From NCBI GenBank assembly GCA_000711775.1, contig ARYC01017392.1, positions 44,172 through 108,171 on the forward strand: DNA of 64,000 nt. The letters are read 5' to 3'. The position numbers were made by a program, and so were the translations under genes. A model generated the notes under the pieces. The model was not told the DNA's origin, ran no database searches, and saw only the letters and a list, made by a program, of their open reading frames with translations. How positions within the stretch are numbered: the first letter of the stretch is position 1; the number at the start of each line of letters is the position of its first letter. This DNA comes from Oxytricha trifallax. Taxonomy: Eukaryota; Ciliophora; Spirotrichea; Sporadotrichida; Oxytrichidae. This document shows positions 38,402 through 49,791 of this stretch, piece after piece.

Positions 38402-38746
38402 TTATAAAATGGAAGATTAAAATCATTTATACGATTTAAACCTTTGAAATGTTGCCTATAGACTTAGCAAAGATCTTCAAGCTAGAGAATTGACGATGAA
38501 ACATAGACACTCGTTGGTTTAAAGAGATGTAAGCCCAATACTTTGAATTTATTAAAAGAAAATAGATTAAAAATATTCAATATGGTTTTTGAGAAACATG
38601 GACTTCATCATAGGCATAGAATTCAGCAAGCATAACTTTATTTATAAAGCAATAGAGGGAGCGAATAGTTGAAGGACTTCGCTTTAAGAGAAGTGCAATT
38701 GACTTATAGTTCATTGCTTGTTAAATTATTTAATTACAGTAGTTGA
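38402..38746 (+). other. coding-like island, possibly a decayed gene fragment
   Basis: This stretch is less AT-rich than its surroundings. Two overlapping frames have protein-like composition in ciliate code. One reads NVAYRLSKDLQAREL then MKHRHSLVQRDVSPI (from 38448) and later MDFIIGIEFSKHNFIYKAIE (from 38598), broken by TGA. The other is open from 38438 to TGA 38744-38746. No start or full gene can be defined and no family was recognised. It may be a decayed gene or a macronuclear-destined fragment. Confidence 0.3.
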
Positions 38747-38912
38747 AGCCGAACGCAGTTTTGCTGCAGCTGCTGTTATATATTTTGACTTTACTCTGAG
38801 CTTAATATTAAAATTATGATATTTTAGATCCTCATATATTGAATATTTTAATTATTTATTTTAGAGAGTCATTGATTTTCAATAGTGTCTCTTGAGATTT
38901 TTTATAAATATA

Positions 38913-39258
38913 AGGTTTATATTTTGAGAATTAATGAATTTATTGATAAATATAGAATGTGATTTAATTAAGTTTTAAATAAGTCTTTAAAAAAAGCAAA
39001 AAATGAATACAAGAGAATTTAAGCTGAAAGTATTATACAATCATCCTAAAAAAGATATTGCTGAAATATAATAAAATATATTGACTCAAAATATTTTTGT
39101 TATATTTCAGCAATATCCTTTTTAGGATGATTGTATAATACTTTCAGCTTAAATTCTCTTGTATTCATTTTTTGCTGTTTTTTAAGACTTATTTAAAACT
39201 TAATTAAATCACATTCTATATTTATCAACAAATTCATTAATTCTCAAAATTTAAACCT
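38913..39258. mobile_element. small foldback with AGGT...ACCT ends and TA flanks
   Basis: This is a 346-bp palindrome with arms of about 160 bp and a short centre near 39085. It begins AGGTTTATATTTTGAG and ends with TTAAACCT. TA lies directly outside both ends (38911-38912 and 39259-39260). End sequence and TA target match the larger foldback at 2374-3348. Mismatches are few. It is probably non-autonomous. Confidence 0.75.
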
Positions 39259-39352
39259 TATTAGTAGAAATATTCTTAAGTAAATTACAAGATATTTCAT
39301 CCTCTTTAATTATATAGAACTTTTTTCTGTTTTTAATTATTAAAATCTTTAA

Positions 39353-39356
<4 letters not shown>

Positions 39357-39395
<39 letters not shown>

Positions 39396-39397
39396 AT
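39357..39397. repeat. (TA)n microsatellite
   Basis: An uninterrupted TA/AT dinucleotide run with one phase change. A similar, shorter run lies near 53107-53127. Confidence 0.85.
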
Positions 39398-40633
39398 AAA
39401 TAAATTCTGATAGATTTTTTAGTGCCTTAAAATGATTCTTAAAATTATATATGTGGTAAAAAAGTAAGATAAAAAATAAAAAAGGAATTATTTTCTAAAT
39501 CTTATCAGAATTTTCATAATTCTTTTTGGATATAGAAAAATGTATAAGGTACTTTTTTTAAAAATGAAAAATATGAAGATAAATTATTTTCAATATAAAA
39601 TCCTTTAGACACACTAATGAAATCATTGACTCTCTTATATTATGGATTAAGATGTTTTATATTAATCAATTAAAAATGAAAATATATTTAAAATTATTTA
39701 AAATATTTAATAAAATGGAGGAGTTTTTAGTTTAAAGCTTCTTGCTTCTTTCAGCATCAATTAAAGGTTTAATAGGATGCAACTATGATAAATATGAAAA
39801 CAATATTAGAAATAATGATTATGCCTGATTAGTATGTGCCACTCACAAATAATGTAATTTCAAAAACCATATCTGAAATTATTTTGCTTTATACGTCGTT
39901 TCTGGTAAGAGTGGTGTTAACTCAAGGTGAAGCATTCACAGATATCTGCTAAGACAAATTAAAGGGAGCAATAAGATGATGATAAAAAATTATGAAACTA
40001 TGTATTTGAAGAGATGAAACTAACTTTTATAATTTCAATTTCCATTGCTAAAATTATTAATTTTAAAATAAGTAAATAAATTGTTATAATTCTCGATTTC
40101 TAAAAATTATATCACAAATTTATAATGAATATTTTTTTATTAACTCCTTAATTAGAATTATATAAAAACTTAATAATTATGATACAAATGACATGTAATT
40201 TTTTATAGAAATTCTTTTAAACTTTAATATTCGTATACATAAAAATCATAAAAATAGTTTAAACGCTCTCATATTGTTATTTTATTAATATAATTATTTT
40301 AATTAGTCTGTACCGTCTAAATGTGTGATCCTCCTAGAGTTACAAATGAATTTAAGTTAAGGGATTAATTATAATTAAAATTTAATATTTAGATATTTTA
40401 TTTTCAATAAATTGTTCTTATATCAAAAATATTATTGTAATTCTAAGAAAAGTAATGTGACACTTATACAATTACATAGAAAAAATTTAATTTCGGAATA
40501 AAATTTAATTAAATATTTAGATATTTTATCCTTTATAATATATTAAATATTTAAGTTTTGTATAAAATTAAAACATACTATTTAACAAAAATTGATAAAA
40601 TATTATAGATCCTGGCAAATTATTAATTGAAAC

Positions 40634-41986
40634 ATGAAATTACCAAATAACTGGAGAATAAGAATTTATACATTTTTAAGCATGAATTTTAACTTTAGAA
40701 TAATTTCAAATATTTCAAGAAAAGAAAGATAACTTGTTTAAAGCGTTAAAAACCATGTCCATGATATTAAATAACATGGAAATTTGATAATAAAAATAAG
40801 TGATCCTCCAAATACATTTGATAACATTATCTATATACAATCTTTCAGCTACAAATATACATTTAAGCAAGTATAGCGCTAGAAAGATTAAATAGGAATT
40901 TATTATGACTATTTCATATTATCACTACCTAAATATATTGGGGAAAGGATCTCAATTAATTTTGACTGGGATTATGCACGATATTATTCCATATGCAATT
41001 CAATTAAACTTTGGGAGAATTTCTACAAGGTTTAAATTAAAAATGAGTCACACTTAGTTCGTAATTGTTTTTTAAAAGATTCATTAATATACTTTAGTTT
41101 ACTGAATAATGCTAAAGTTTTTGAAATTCATAATGTTACTTCTAACATCGAGGCAAAAGATTTGATTAAAAGCTATGAATTATCAAAGTAGAGTGGGAAT
41201 TTATTATAATAAAGAGAAATTGAAACTTATCTAACTCAACAAAGTGATTAAATTTGTGAATTGAAATTTGAATAAGTTATTATAAGAAAGAGCATAATGA
41301 TAGATCCAAGGGATGTATAATTATTTAAGAATATTTAAATTTTAAAATTAATAAATGTAGGCACTCACTAACTTTTCAGAGAAGAAATAAAAAAGCTTAA
41401 GAATCTTGTTAAATTTTAACACATTCAAACTTTTATTGTGTAAGATTTCACTTGCACCTTGGATGAGTAAATATAATTACAAATAAACAATAATGAAATG
41501 GGGGATTATTTATTAAAATTATAAAGCGTGTAGAGCTTTACTTTAACAATATTGAGTACAGAAGAATATACAAATTTCTTAAACTCAATTTAGTAAATTA
41601 ATCGGAAAATTTCCAAATTAAAACTGTTATTCACATTTTAAATTGATTTAATTTAGATTTTTGAATTCTGCAAAAGCTCATAATACATTGATAAATATGT
41701 GATTATAATACCACATCTGAAACTTAATTTTTCATAATCTATAGGAAACAGTTTATCTGAATAAATTTTTGACTACCTAAGCTTTAATTTAAAGAAAAGT
41801 ATTTAAAATGTGATTCAGTCAAAAGATCTACAAATATTACAAAATGTTCCTTCTAAGCAGCATACTTAAAAACTTATGATTAATTTATTAATTAACTAAT
41901 AGATTAATTATGCAAAATCAATCATTGATATAAGATTTCAAAATTTTATGGATTTAAAGTCTAAATTGTAAATTAACTCAGGATGA
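40634..41986 (+). CDS. family F protein, intact copy 12 (450 aa)
   Basis: The frame is fully open from ATG 40634 (MKLPNNWRIRIYTFLS) to TGA 41984-41986. Blocks include SLPKYIGERISINFD, ENFYKVQIKNESHLVRNC, SIMIDPRDVQLF, QILKLINVGTHQLFREEIKK, LQSVQSFTLTI, IFEFCKSSQYIDKYVIII and IIDIRFQNFMDLKSKLQINSG. It is the open partner of the pseudogene at 14452-15815. Its Cys codon at about 41066 shows that the TGA there arose from TGT. Trp replaces the usual Cys at residue 7. Its function is unknown. Confidence 0.85.
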
Positions 41987-43099
41987 AAGTTAATGCATTT
42001 CAATTTAATTTTAATTAAATAATTTGTTTATATTCTTTATATTTTAAAGAGGCTCTATAATAAATAATCATATTAAATAAAATAAAAATCTTAATACCTC
42101 AAATACCGTAAATCTTATTATTTATCAAACACTTTTTAAATAAATGCAATTAAAGTATTTGAGGGGAAGGTATTTTTATAGAGTACTGCAAAATTTAATT
42201 TCAATATAAAAATGGAAAGTTTATTTTAAAATTAATTGCATTTAACCATATTTGATTATTGTGAGATTGTATATGTATCTAATAAAAACTATATATTTAT
42301 GTTGGATAAACATTTCAACTATATTATTAATATAAATATTTATTATTCTTGTCTAATATCTTAAGATACAAAAAACTTCTTAGAAGTAATTAAGCAATTT
42401 AAATTTATATAATTCTTAAATTATTTTATAACCTGATCAAAATCTAATAAGACAAAATAAGCAATTATTTTAATTAATGATAAATGATTATTAATAAGCT
42501 GAAAAATATTATGTATGGGACAACAAGATTCATTATTATATTTAATATAATTGCTTTCATCACTTTAAAGTGTAGAATATAATAAATATCAATAATCTTA
42601 ATTAATCAATTTTCATTTATAAATGATTTAAAAAAATAGAAAAGGATTATATAAATATGTTTAAATAAATTATGAACTATATCTCAATAATAAATATATT
42701 TTTAATTGTGTGGGATTTCTCTCTCTAAATGTTATTGAAAAAATTTGTCTCAAATAAATGAAATAACATACAAATCATTACATTCATTAACTCTCCCTAT
42801 ATTTATTAACATAATAATGAATATAATTTCAAGATTTTCTAGGATCCTTTATCGCAAAAATATTAGAAACTATAATTACTGAATACTATAACAAATAATT
42901 AATTAATTGAGTTTCATTAATTTTAATATTTTCAGCATATGAAATCTCAGAGTTAAATTCATGTTTATATAAATTATGCTTGTTTATAGGTTATAATAAG
43001 ATAATTATAAAATAATAAATCCTTTTATTTTTAATATTATTATTATTATTATAGAGCAGGAAACTCCATAAGTTTTATTCTAAGACTTAAAAATGTATA
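41987..43099. other. intergenic region homologous to 15816-16510 and 23460-23740
   Basis: No gene is seen. Near 42646-42656 it shows the empty version of the TA site occupied by the palindrome at 16511-17298. A short ATT-repeat tract occurs near 43041. Confidence 0.45.
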
Positions 43100-43560
43100 T
43101 AATAATGAAACTCATCTTAGTTATCTAAAACAGATTAATACAAGAGTTTAAAAATTAATTTTACTCCTCTTGAATAAATTAAATAGTTGGTAAAACTTTT
43201 AATATATTAATCAGATTTTAATAGCATATTTTAATATTTAAAATGCTCGATATCAATTGAATAATATAATATAAATGCTACTAATCTGATAATTGATATT
43301 TAAAAAACTTTAATTAACAAATTTTTAATCTTTATTTTAACAATATAAGGATTAAATTTAAAGCAAAGCATTTCAAAATCGATTCAATAAATAGATGATA
43401 ATAGTATATTATATAATGTAGGGATGAAGAGAAATATATTTGTGAATTATATAGATAAGAAAATACAGATTAAAATTATATAATAGATCAATCCAATTTT
43501 TAAAAACGTTATAATAAGTTGAATTTTTGTGATTTAAACAATATGTCCAAAATTTTAGGA
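43100..43560 (+). pseudogene. relic of a family F C-terminal third (second copy)
   Basis: This is the decayed counterpart of 23740-24195, with the same fragmentary blocks (a QTDFNSIF-like segment, KCSISIEQYNINAT, LKQSISK) and many stops and frame changes. Confidence 0.6.
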
Positions 43561-43839
43561 AAATATAATCGAATGCAATTTAATTACTCCAAATTTTTCT
43601 ATCTTGCTTTTAAGATTTTAAGAATAATTCTACATGTCTTTTTTATAAAATCAAGCAATTAAAATCTTTAAAATTATTATGAATCCTATTTATCAATTTT
43701 TTATTAATTATTAGCTAATTATATACAAAAATGAAATAAAATATCAACAATTATCAATATTTATTTTATGAGGTATTATTAAAATTATTTTAGTTTTTGT
43801 TTAATCAATTATGTAAATTAAATTAATTAACTAAACAGA

Positions 43840-45374
43840 TCTTTATCTTTTTCAATACTCTATATCAATGTTTATATCACATAGCTGAAATATATTGAAA
43901 TCAAGATTAAATTACTGTTCTGTTTCTAGACTTTTTAGTACTAAGCATTTACTATTTACATGTGCATCTGCTTTTTTTAATTAATATTAATATATTTATT
44001 GATTGTTGTTTCTAATTCTATAATTTTGTTCGTATTTATAGTATTAAATAATTCAGGATATTTTTGCTAAGTTTTCTCCTAATTTAAAATTGTGTGGTGA
44101 TACTTTAACACTTGAGTCTTGAAACTAATATGAAGACCATTACAAAATTTTTAAATATAGTCAATTATCTTCTCAAATTTTACATATTAATCAAAAAGTA
44201 TATCAATCTCTAAATTTTTGGAGTTGTTAATTTATAGTTATCTAATAACATCATTACTTTAAAAAGTATTGTTAATATTGACTTCAATTTCTAATTGTAA
44301 CTTTTAAGAATTTTCTTTTTGATGAATTAACTCTTAATCTAGTAGTTCTTATCTTCAATAAAATGACCCATATATTTTTAAATATTTTAAATGAGAAAAT
44401 AAAATCCCAAAACAAAGTACCTCATTTGTTTATGTTTGTTCTAACCGAGATACCCCTCCCCACCCCTCTCCTCACCCTAAACCAAGATACCCCTCCCCAT
44501 ACCCCCCTCCCCACCCCTACCTATTTTAAAATTTAATAATATAATATAATAATTTATAAAATCTTTTATAAATGAAAATTTTAAAAATTTTTGATTGAAT
44601 AATTATTTTTATTTATACTTAAAGTTTAATAATTTTAATTATATATAAATAAATAACAATGATTAATTTTTGAAATTCTTATTTATAAAAGATTTTATAA
44701 ATTATTATATTATTTTACTAAAAAAAGGTATGGGGTGGGAGGTGGGTATGGGGAGGGGTATCTCGTTTTAGGGTGGGGAGGGGTATCTCGGTTAGAACAT
44801 ATGTTAAATGCTAAAACTCACATTTTGAGAATTTCAAAATATGCTCATAAATATAGTATCATCAATTGTGCAGTCAGAAAAAACAAGTTTCCCTTTAAAA
44901 TTTAGTCCATTAAATACTTTATCATACTACTTTAAATTGAAATTTTTAATAACTTCATTTTGCTATTGTACAAATCGTTTTTCATTAAATTCCCACATGT
45001 TATTTTTAATTTATATTGAATTCTTTTAGATAAAGGAACAATTTTCAAATTAAATCCATTTCACTTTGTTATTATAATAGTTTTGTTAATTTATATAGTA
45101 AAGTAATTCGAAAAAGCCAGGTACTGAATATCATTGTTACATTGCTAAATTTAATTTTGATATCATTGGAAATATCAAGAATAAATTGGAGGTTTGAGAT
45201 ATGAGGAAATTCATAATTGAAATTCAAAATTGTGTCATTTTCATCACTTGTTTAGTATTTAATATGCCTGCTTAATTCTCTCTCATGTTTTGATAACCTA
45301 GATATTTCTTAGATCAATTAGAAGAAATTCAAAAATGAATAAGCATTTACTCTGCAATTTTTACTAATCTGCAT
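43840..45374 (-). pseudogene. divergent relative of family F, copy B, interrupted by a foldback
   Basis: This is the minus-strand counterpart of 24791-26090, starting at ATG 45374 (MQISKNCRVNAYSFLNF). A 2-nt loss near 45120 (AGTACCTGG against AGTAAGCCTGG in the other copy) shifts the frame. A 363-bp foldback at 44437-44799 interrupts the middle. Elsewhere this copy keeps bases lost in the other one (for example NFKGKLVFSDCTIDDTIF in one frame), so the two together outline the ancestral gene. The 3' end is not definable. Confidence 0.6.
44437..44799. mobile_element. GC-rich-ended foldback with a 6-bp target duplication
   Basis: It begins TGTTCTAACCGAGATACC and ends with the complement (GGTATCTCGGTTAGAACA). 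Each arm carries repeated GAGATACCCCTCCCC-type units. It is flanked by TATGTT on both sides (44431-44436 and 44800-44805). The other copy of the host gene (near 25366) has a single TATGTT there, so this is a clear insertion with a 6-bp duplication. The interior of about 170 bp is AT-rich and itself palindromic. No gene is seen. Confidence 0.9.
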
Positions 45375-47148
45375 AATTTAATTATAAAAAATTTTCTTAA
45401 TTTTAAACAAATTTATACAAGATACAAATCTTTAATTTAAATATTCAAATTTAATGAATATATTATTAAGTATTTAGATTGATAAATATTAATTTGTATA
45501 AGAACAATTATTTAAAGTAAACTTTTTAAATTAATTTTCTTTGCTTTTTATAATAGTCAACATACAATTAAAAATATAATTAGACTATACCAATTCCTAT
45601 AAGAAAAAAGAAATTTTATAATAAATTTAAAATATTTTAGATTATATAAATGAATATCTTTAATAAGAAGTAAAATCATGGCCTATATTTATTTATTATT
45701 TCAAAATGAAATATCTCTTTAACGGATCATATAGAACTATTTACAGTAAATATCCAACATTATTAGAGATTAGAAATTATTATTAAATATAGCCACTATA
45801 TTATAACCATCCCAATTTTCTATACCCATTATTATAAATTAATAATTAAAATAAAAAGAAAATGTTGTATTTAACTAATTGAATAGATCATTTTAATTTA
45901 AAAGATAACTATTGACCAAAGTAAATCATAAATTATAATAAATTAATATTTTTAAGTTTTTTATATGCATCTTTAATCAATTATTTAATATTTTTGAGAA
46001 AATTAAAAAAAACTGAATATAAAAAGCCTTATTTAATACTAATTAATAATAAAATAAATAATTTTCAATAGCTTTATCAATTTAATTTACTTTCCAAATA
46101 TTTACACATCTTTTAAAAATTATAACTATACTTTTAGTAGATTATAACTAAAGCAAACATTTTCTATTTGTATAAATAAATAGAATCCCTTTATATTATT
46201 CCTTCCATTTTATAGAAAATTATAATAACTCTAACATATTTCTAATTATTTACAATTGTCATAAAAATAATTTAAATTAAGTTTCTAAATTCAAAAAATA
46301 GTTTATTTGTAGTTTTGTCATATATGATAATTTAGCTATAATAATATTATTTAATGTGAATATAAAAATATTTGAGTCATAAAATTTAGAGTCATGAATG
46401 CAATATTGATACATGATATGCAGTTTTATAATAAAACCAGACTATTATATCAATTAAGAATATTTTTTTATGAAGTGAATTGTATTAAATTATAAATAGA
46501 GAAATAAACAATTTAAAAAATGTCTGATTAGAAACCTCTGTGTCATTCATAATTAATGTAAGCTACTAAAAACATATCTAAAATTTTATTTTTATTTTTA
46601 TAAGGGTTGCACTGATTTTCGATGATGAAAATGAAGATGAAACGTTTTTTTTAGATTCATTATTATTATTGCTGTTATTACTTTTACTATTATTCTTAAT
46701 TCATTTCCTAATTTACTTTATTATTCTAAAAAAATTTCATGAATATTTAAAAAATAAGGTTTATATAACTTGGAATTTGCTATGACTCCTTATATCTAGA
46801 TTTATTTATAATATTTAAAGCACATTTTTGATTATATTTAAATTTATAAATAATTGTTGCAAACAAATGGTTATATAAGTGAAAAAATCTTTAAGATAAT
46901 AAAAAATATAGTTTTTTATAATATAGTTAAACTTATCATTTGTATAAAAAAGAATAAAGTTATTTTATCCTATATTCATATTCAAAAGAAAAATTCAATT
47001 TTTTGAATTAGTTTATAATTATATCTAATAAACAAATATTCAAATTATTGATAATTTAAATATCATAAATAGTCCCTAAAAATTATTATAAAATTAATAA
47101 AAAAATAAGGAAATGCGTCTCAAAAATTTAAAGTAAAAAACAATAAAA
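45375..47148. other. AT-rich intergenic region with inverted homology to 28560-29000
   Basis: No gene is seen. The stretch 46000-46400 matches 28560-29000 in reverse, while 46770-46980 matches 29860-30060 directly, placing a rearrangement junction between them. A stretch near 46610-46690 is rich in short repeats. Confidence 0.4.
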
Positions 47149-47365
47149 ATGCCAGATAACTGTAGAATTATGATTTACACTTATTTGAATATGAATTTTA
47201 ATTTCAAAATTTTATCTAAAATTTCAAAAAAAGAACGAGACCTTGTCTAAAGTATTAAAAATCATGTATAAAATGATAAATAACATGGAAATCTAATAAT
47301 AAAGATATAAGATCCTCCAAACTCGCTTGATAATTTAATTTATCTCCAAAATTTTTGTTACAAAT

Positions 47366-47504
47366 CAAAACCCCAAAACCCTTTCAGTAGTTTGATTGAG
47401 TTTTTGATTGATAAAAGTAGACTATTAGTGCATACTTTATTAGGGTTTTAATAGGGTTTATGTAGGGGTTAAATGTTTAAATATTAGTATTTTAAGTGAG
47501 TATA
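47366..47504. repeat. TBE left terminal inverted repeat
   Basis: About 139 bp match the complement of 51259-51396 with few differences, mostly in the telomere-like outer 30 bp. It contains AGGGTTTTAATAGGG- and TAGGGGTT-like stretches, and runs right up to the transposase ATG. Confidence 0.85.
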
Positions 47505-48527
47505 TGCGAGGTTTGGGATCAGTTTATGACAGTGAATATTTAGATTTACCATTAAAATTGCGCTATGGATGTGATGATTATAGTGATCAACTCAAACCTA
47601 TTCTAAATTATACGTCTATAGCAAGGCTATCCATAAATCTCCAGCAACTGTGAGGTCTCACTGTATATTAGCATTGAATTTAAAGAGATAGCAGCTTAAT
47701 TCTAAACCTAAAAGACCTCTATTATTTTAAAAGCATCATGTTGATTATCTTAATGAAAAGACTCTTAAATACTGGGCTCTTATCTCTCTGGCCTAGAGAG
47801 ATGTGATGTTTCATCACCAACTTCCTGAATTCATATCTCTGCTTAATCTATAGCGAAAATTTATGAAAGAATGGAATATCTTACAAGACAGTCAATCGCA
47901 TAAATAGAGTGATTAACTTTAATGTTCCATTTAATAAGGATAATTTAAATTATATATTCGATTCATAATATAAAGTTCATACACGCTGATGAAGCTGTAT
48001 TTACATTCAATACCTTTATATCAAGGTCTTGGTGCAAGAGGTATAGTAATATAGAAGTTTATGATTAAAAAGTTAAGGTGTAAACTCATGCTATTCTTGG
48101 TGGTATAAGTGGAGATAGTGGCCTCGAGACTTATATTATCCACTCTCGCTCATTAAAGACTGAGTAATACATAAAGTTCCTTTAATAGCTCAGAGATAAG
48201 TACGTTGACTAAGAGACTATTCTGTTTGTTGATAACTTGTCAGTTCATAAAACTAAAAACTCAAGGAAGGAATATGAAAGGCTAAACATAATACCTGTTT
48301 TTGACGTTCCTTACAGCCCTTAGTTCAATGGAATTGAATTATATTTGGGGTTATTAAAAGGCCACTACAAGAAACTTCTACTCTATCACTAGATGCACGA
48401 TCTGAAGATAGACAAAGTAGATTTTATTAAGAGTGCTTCTAAGAGAGTCTGCGATAATAAAGCTAAGGTATGCGCAAGAGAAGGGAGATTTTGGGTATTT
48501 AAATAAGTTTTAGATTTAAACGAATGA
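47504..48527 (+). pseudogene. TBE transposase (Tc1/IS630-type DD34E), frameshifted
   Basis: It starts at ATG 47504 (MRGLGSVYDSEYLDLPLKL) and ends at TGA 48525-48527. Early in the protein a KSPATVRSHC segment looks like a helix-turn-helix DNA-binding part. The catalytic signatures follow: IHADEAVF (first D), LFVDNLSVHKT (second D) and PYSPQFNGIELYLGLLK (E), with 34 residues between the second D and the E, as in Tc1/mariner and IS630 enzymes. Three frameshifts (near 47622, 47880 and 47970) disrupt the N-terminal half, while the catalytic half from about 47970 is in one open frame. The full length of about 340 codons matches the TBE '42-kDa' protein. It would cut and join the element ends; this copy is not functional. 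Confidence 0.88.
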
Positions 48528-48533
48528 ATAAGT

Positions 48534-49324
48534 TCACATTTTAAATTTGCCCTTAAAGGGATTTGGCTTCTCTTTCTTTTCTTCCTCTTAAGGTTTGCCT
48601 GGGCCTATGTTTCTTCTCTTAGTGCCAGCTCTTGCATCTATGTCCATCTCGTCTGGCTTTTATAAATCTTTGAAGAGTGCCTTGCTCAATTCATGCTTTA
48701 CTTGTGACTTTCTCTCTCTGTTTAACTTTCTGCTCTCTTTCATAAAGTAAATAGCAGTGCCAGTTATTTCTATAAAGTTAGAAGACTAAGCTTACTAGAG
48801 ATGAATGGATGCTTCTGCAGTTCCTAGAGCCAGGTGTCGCTGATTTTAATACCTTGCTTCTCTTTTTCTTCAGGAGAGATGCTGTAGCGTTTCTTATGAG
48901 CTTCTTAAATAACTTCATTTAAGTACTCAGGGTTCAGAGTTGCAAGAACACCAAAGAAAAAGTTTCTCTCTGGCAACTTATTAGGGAGTTGCAACTTTGA
49001 TGGAAGGTAGAGAGCAACATCTGGATCACTCATAGCATCATCATAGAGATTTGTTGCTGATATTTCTGGGTAGTTAGGTATCTCTATCATCTTTATTTCA
49101 TTTGTCTTAAATGCTTTTTTATCTTCGCTTAGCAAAGCTTTTAAAAACGAGATTTTAGTTACCTCCTAAGTTGGCAAGAACAATCCAACTATAATGGATT
49201 TATTAATCTAACTTAAGAACTTACCTCGCTATACCAAATATCTATAAAGGTCCTCTTTACTTCAAAATTTTCATATTAAATCTTGAGATTAAATTCTCTT
49301 CAATTCATTATTCATAGACTCCAT
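48534..49324 (-). pseudogene. TBE small basic protein ('22-kDa' type), intron-containing, broken
   Basis: It lies on the strand opposite the transposase and converges on it with a 6-bp gap. The likely start is ATG 49324 (MESMNNELKRIQSQDL). Two TGAs follow soon after (near 49280 and 49271). A 36-nt intron (49224-49189, GTAAG...TATAG) joins a YRYLVQR-like exon to GLFLPTQEVTKISF. The main open part reads EIPNYPEISATNLYDDAMSD and PERNFFFGVLATLNPEYLNE. One frameshift near 48785 precedes a Lys/Arg-rich tail (a KESRKLNRERKSQ-type segment) ending at 48534. Position and size fit the TBE 22-kDa protein, whose role is not established. Confidence 0.7.
49189..49224 (-). other. predicted 36-nt intron in the TBE 22-kDa-type gene
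   Basis: On the minus strand it starts GTAAGTTCTTAAG and ends CCATTATAG. Removing it joins two in-frame coding stretches. Confidence 0.5.
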
Positions 49325-49791
49325 CTTGCTTCCTCTATCTAGAAATGCTAATGAAATTTTAAAAAAATTATGGATATCCATTATAAGTTTATTAAAATCT
49401 TACTACTAAATAGGTAGGACCTACTGGAGGTCAAACTTGAAAAGATATGAGGAGAAGCATTGAAAAAATTGCTCCCACATTGATTTCCATTTTTATCAAT
49501 CAATCTCCATTAAATTTCTCCGAATAATGTTTAATTATTTTAGGAGGTCCTCCAAATTAAGTTCAAAATTGATTTGGAGGACCTCCTAGAGAAGTAAAAC
49601 TTCACTAGGACTATTTTAATTTACTAAAACGTATAAAACTCTCATAAAATATTTCAACTTACAGTCTTCTATGGTTATTTAATTTTCTTACCTCTCAGCC
49701 GAGAATCTACAAGAGTGTCTTATATTCGACTATTATAGTTTATCAAGGAATATTTTATAATTATTATAATAAAATTTATCAGCAAACTAAA
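49325..49791. other. TBE internal non-coding spacer with a perfect hairpin
   Basis: This spacer separates two divergently transcribed genes. It contains a perfect 16-bp stem (AGGAGGTCCTCCAAAT at 49542-49557, complement at 49572-49587) around a 14-nt loop. The region therefore probably holds the promoters of both genes; the hairpin could be a binding site or a recombination structure (inference). Confidence 0.5.

Larger units (their letters stand above)
37414..40633. other. long intergenic region with two inverted repeats and a coding-like island
   Basis: It holds the inverted repeat at 37673-37833, a less AT-rich island at 38400-38770, the TA-flanked foldback at 38913-39258, and a (TA)n microsatellite at about 39357-39397. 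From about 39820 it is the left edge of the second duplicated block (homologous to about 12950 onward). No family F gene is seen. Confidence 0.45.

Noticed and set aside
39357..39397. (TA)n tract as a functional site
   Set aside because: It is a plain dinucleotide microsatellite in an AT-rich genome with no conserved position in the duplicated block.
47366..47395. C4A4 repeats taken as a real chromosome end
   Set aside because: Host coding sequence continues on both sides with an AAT duplication, so these are transposon termini.
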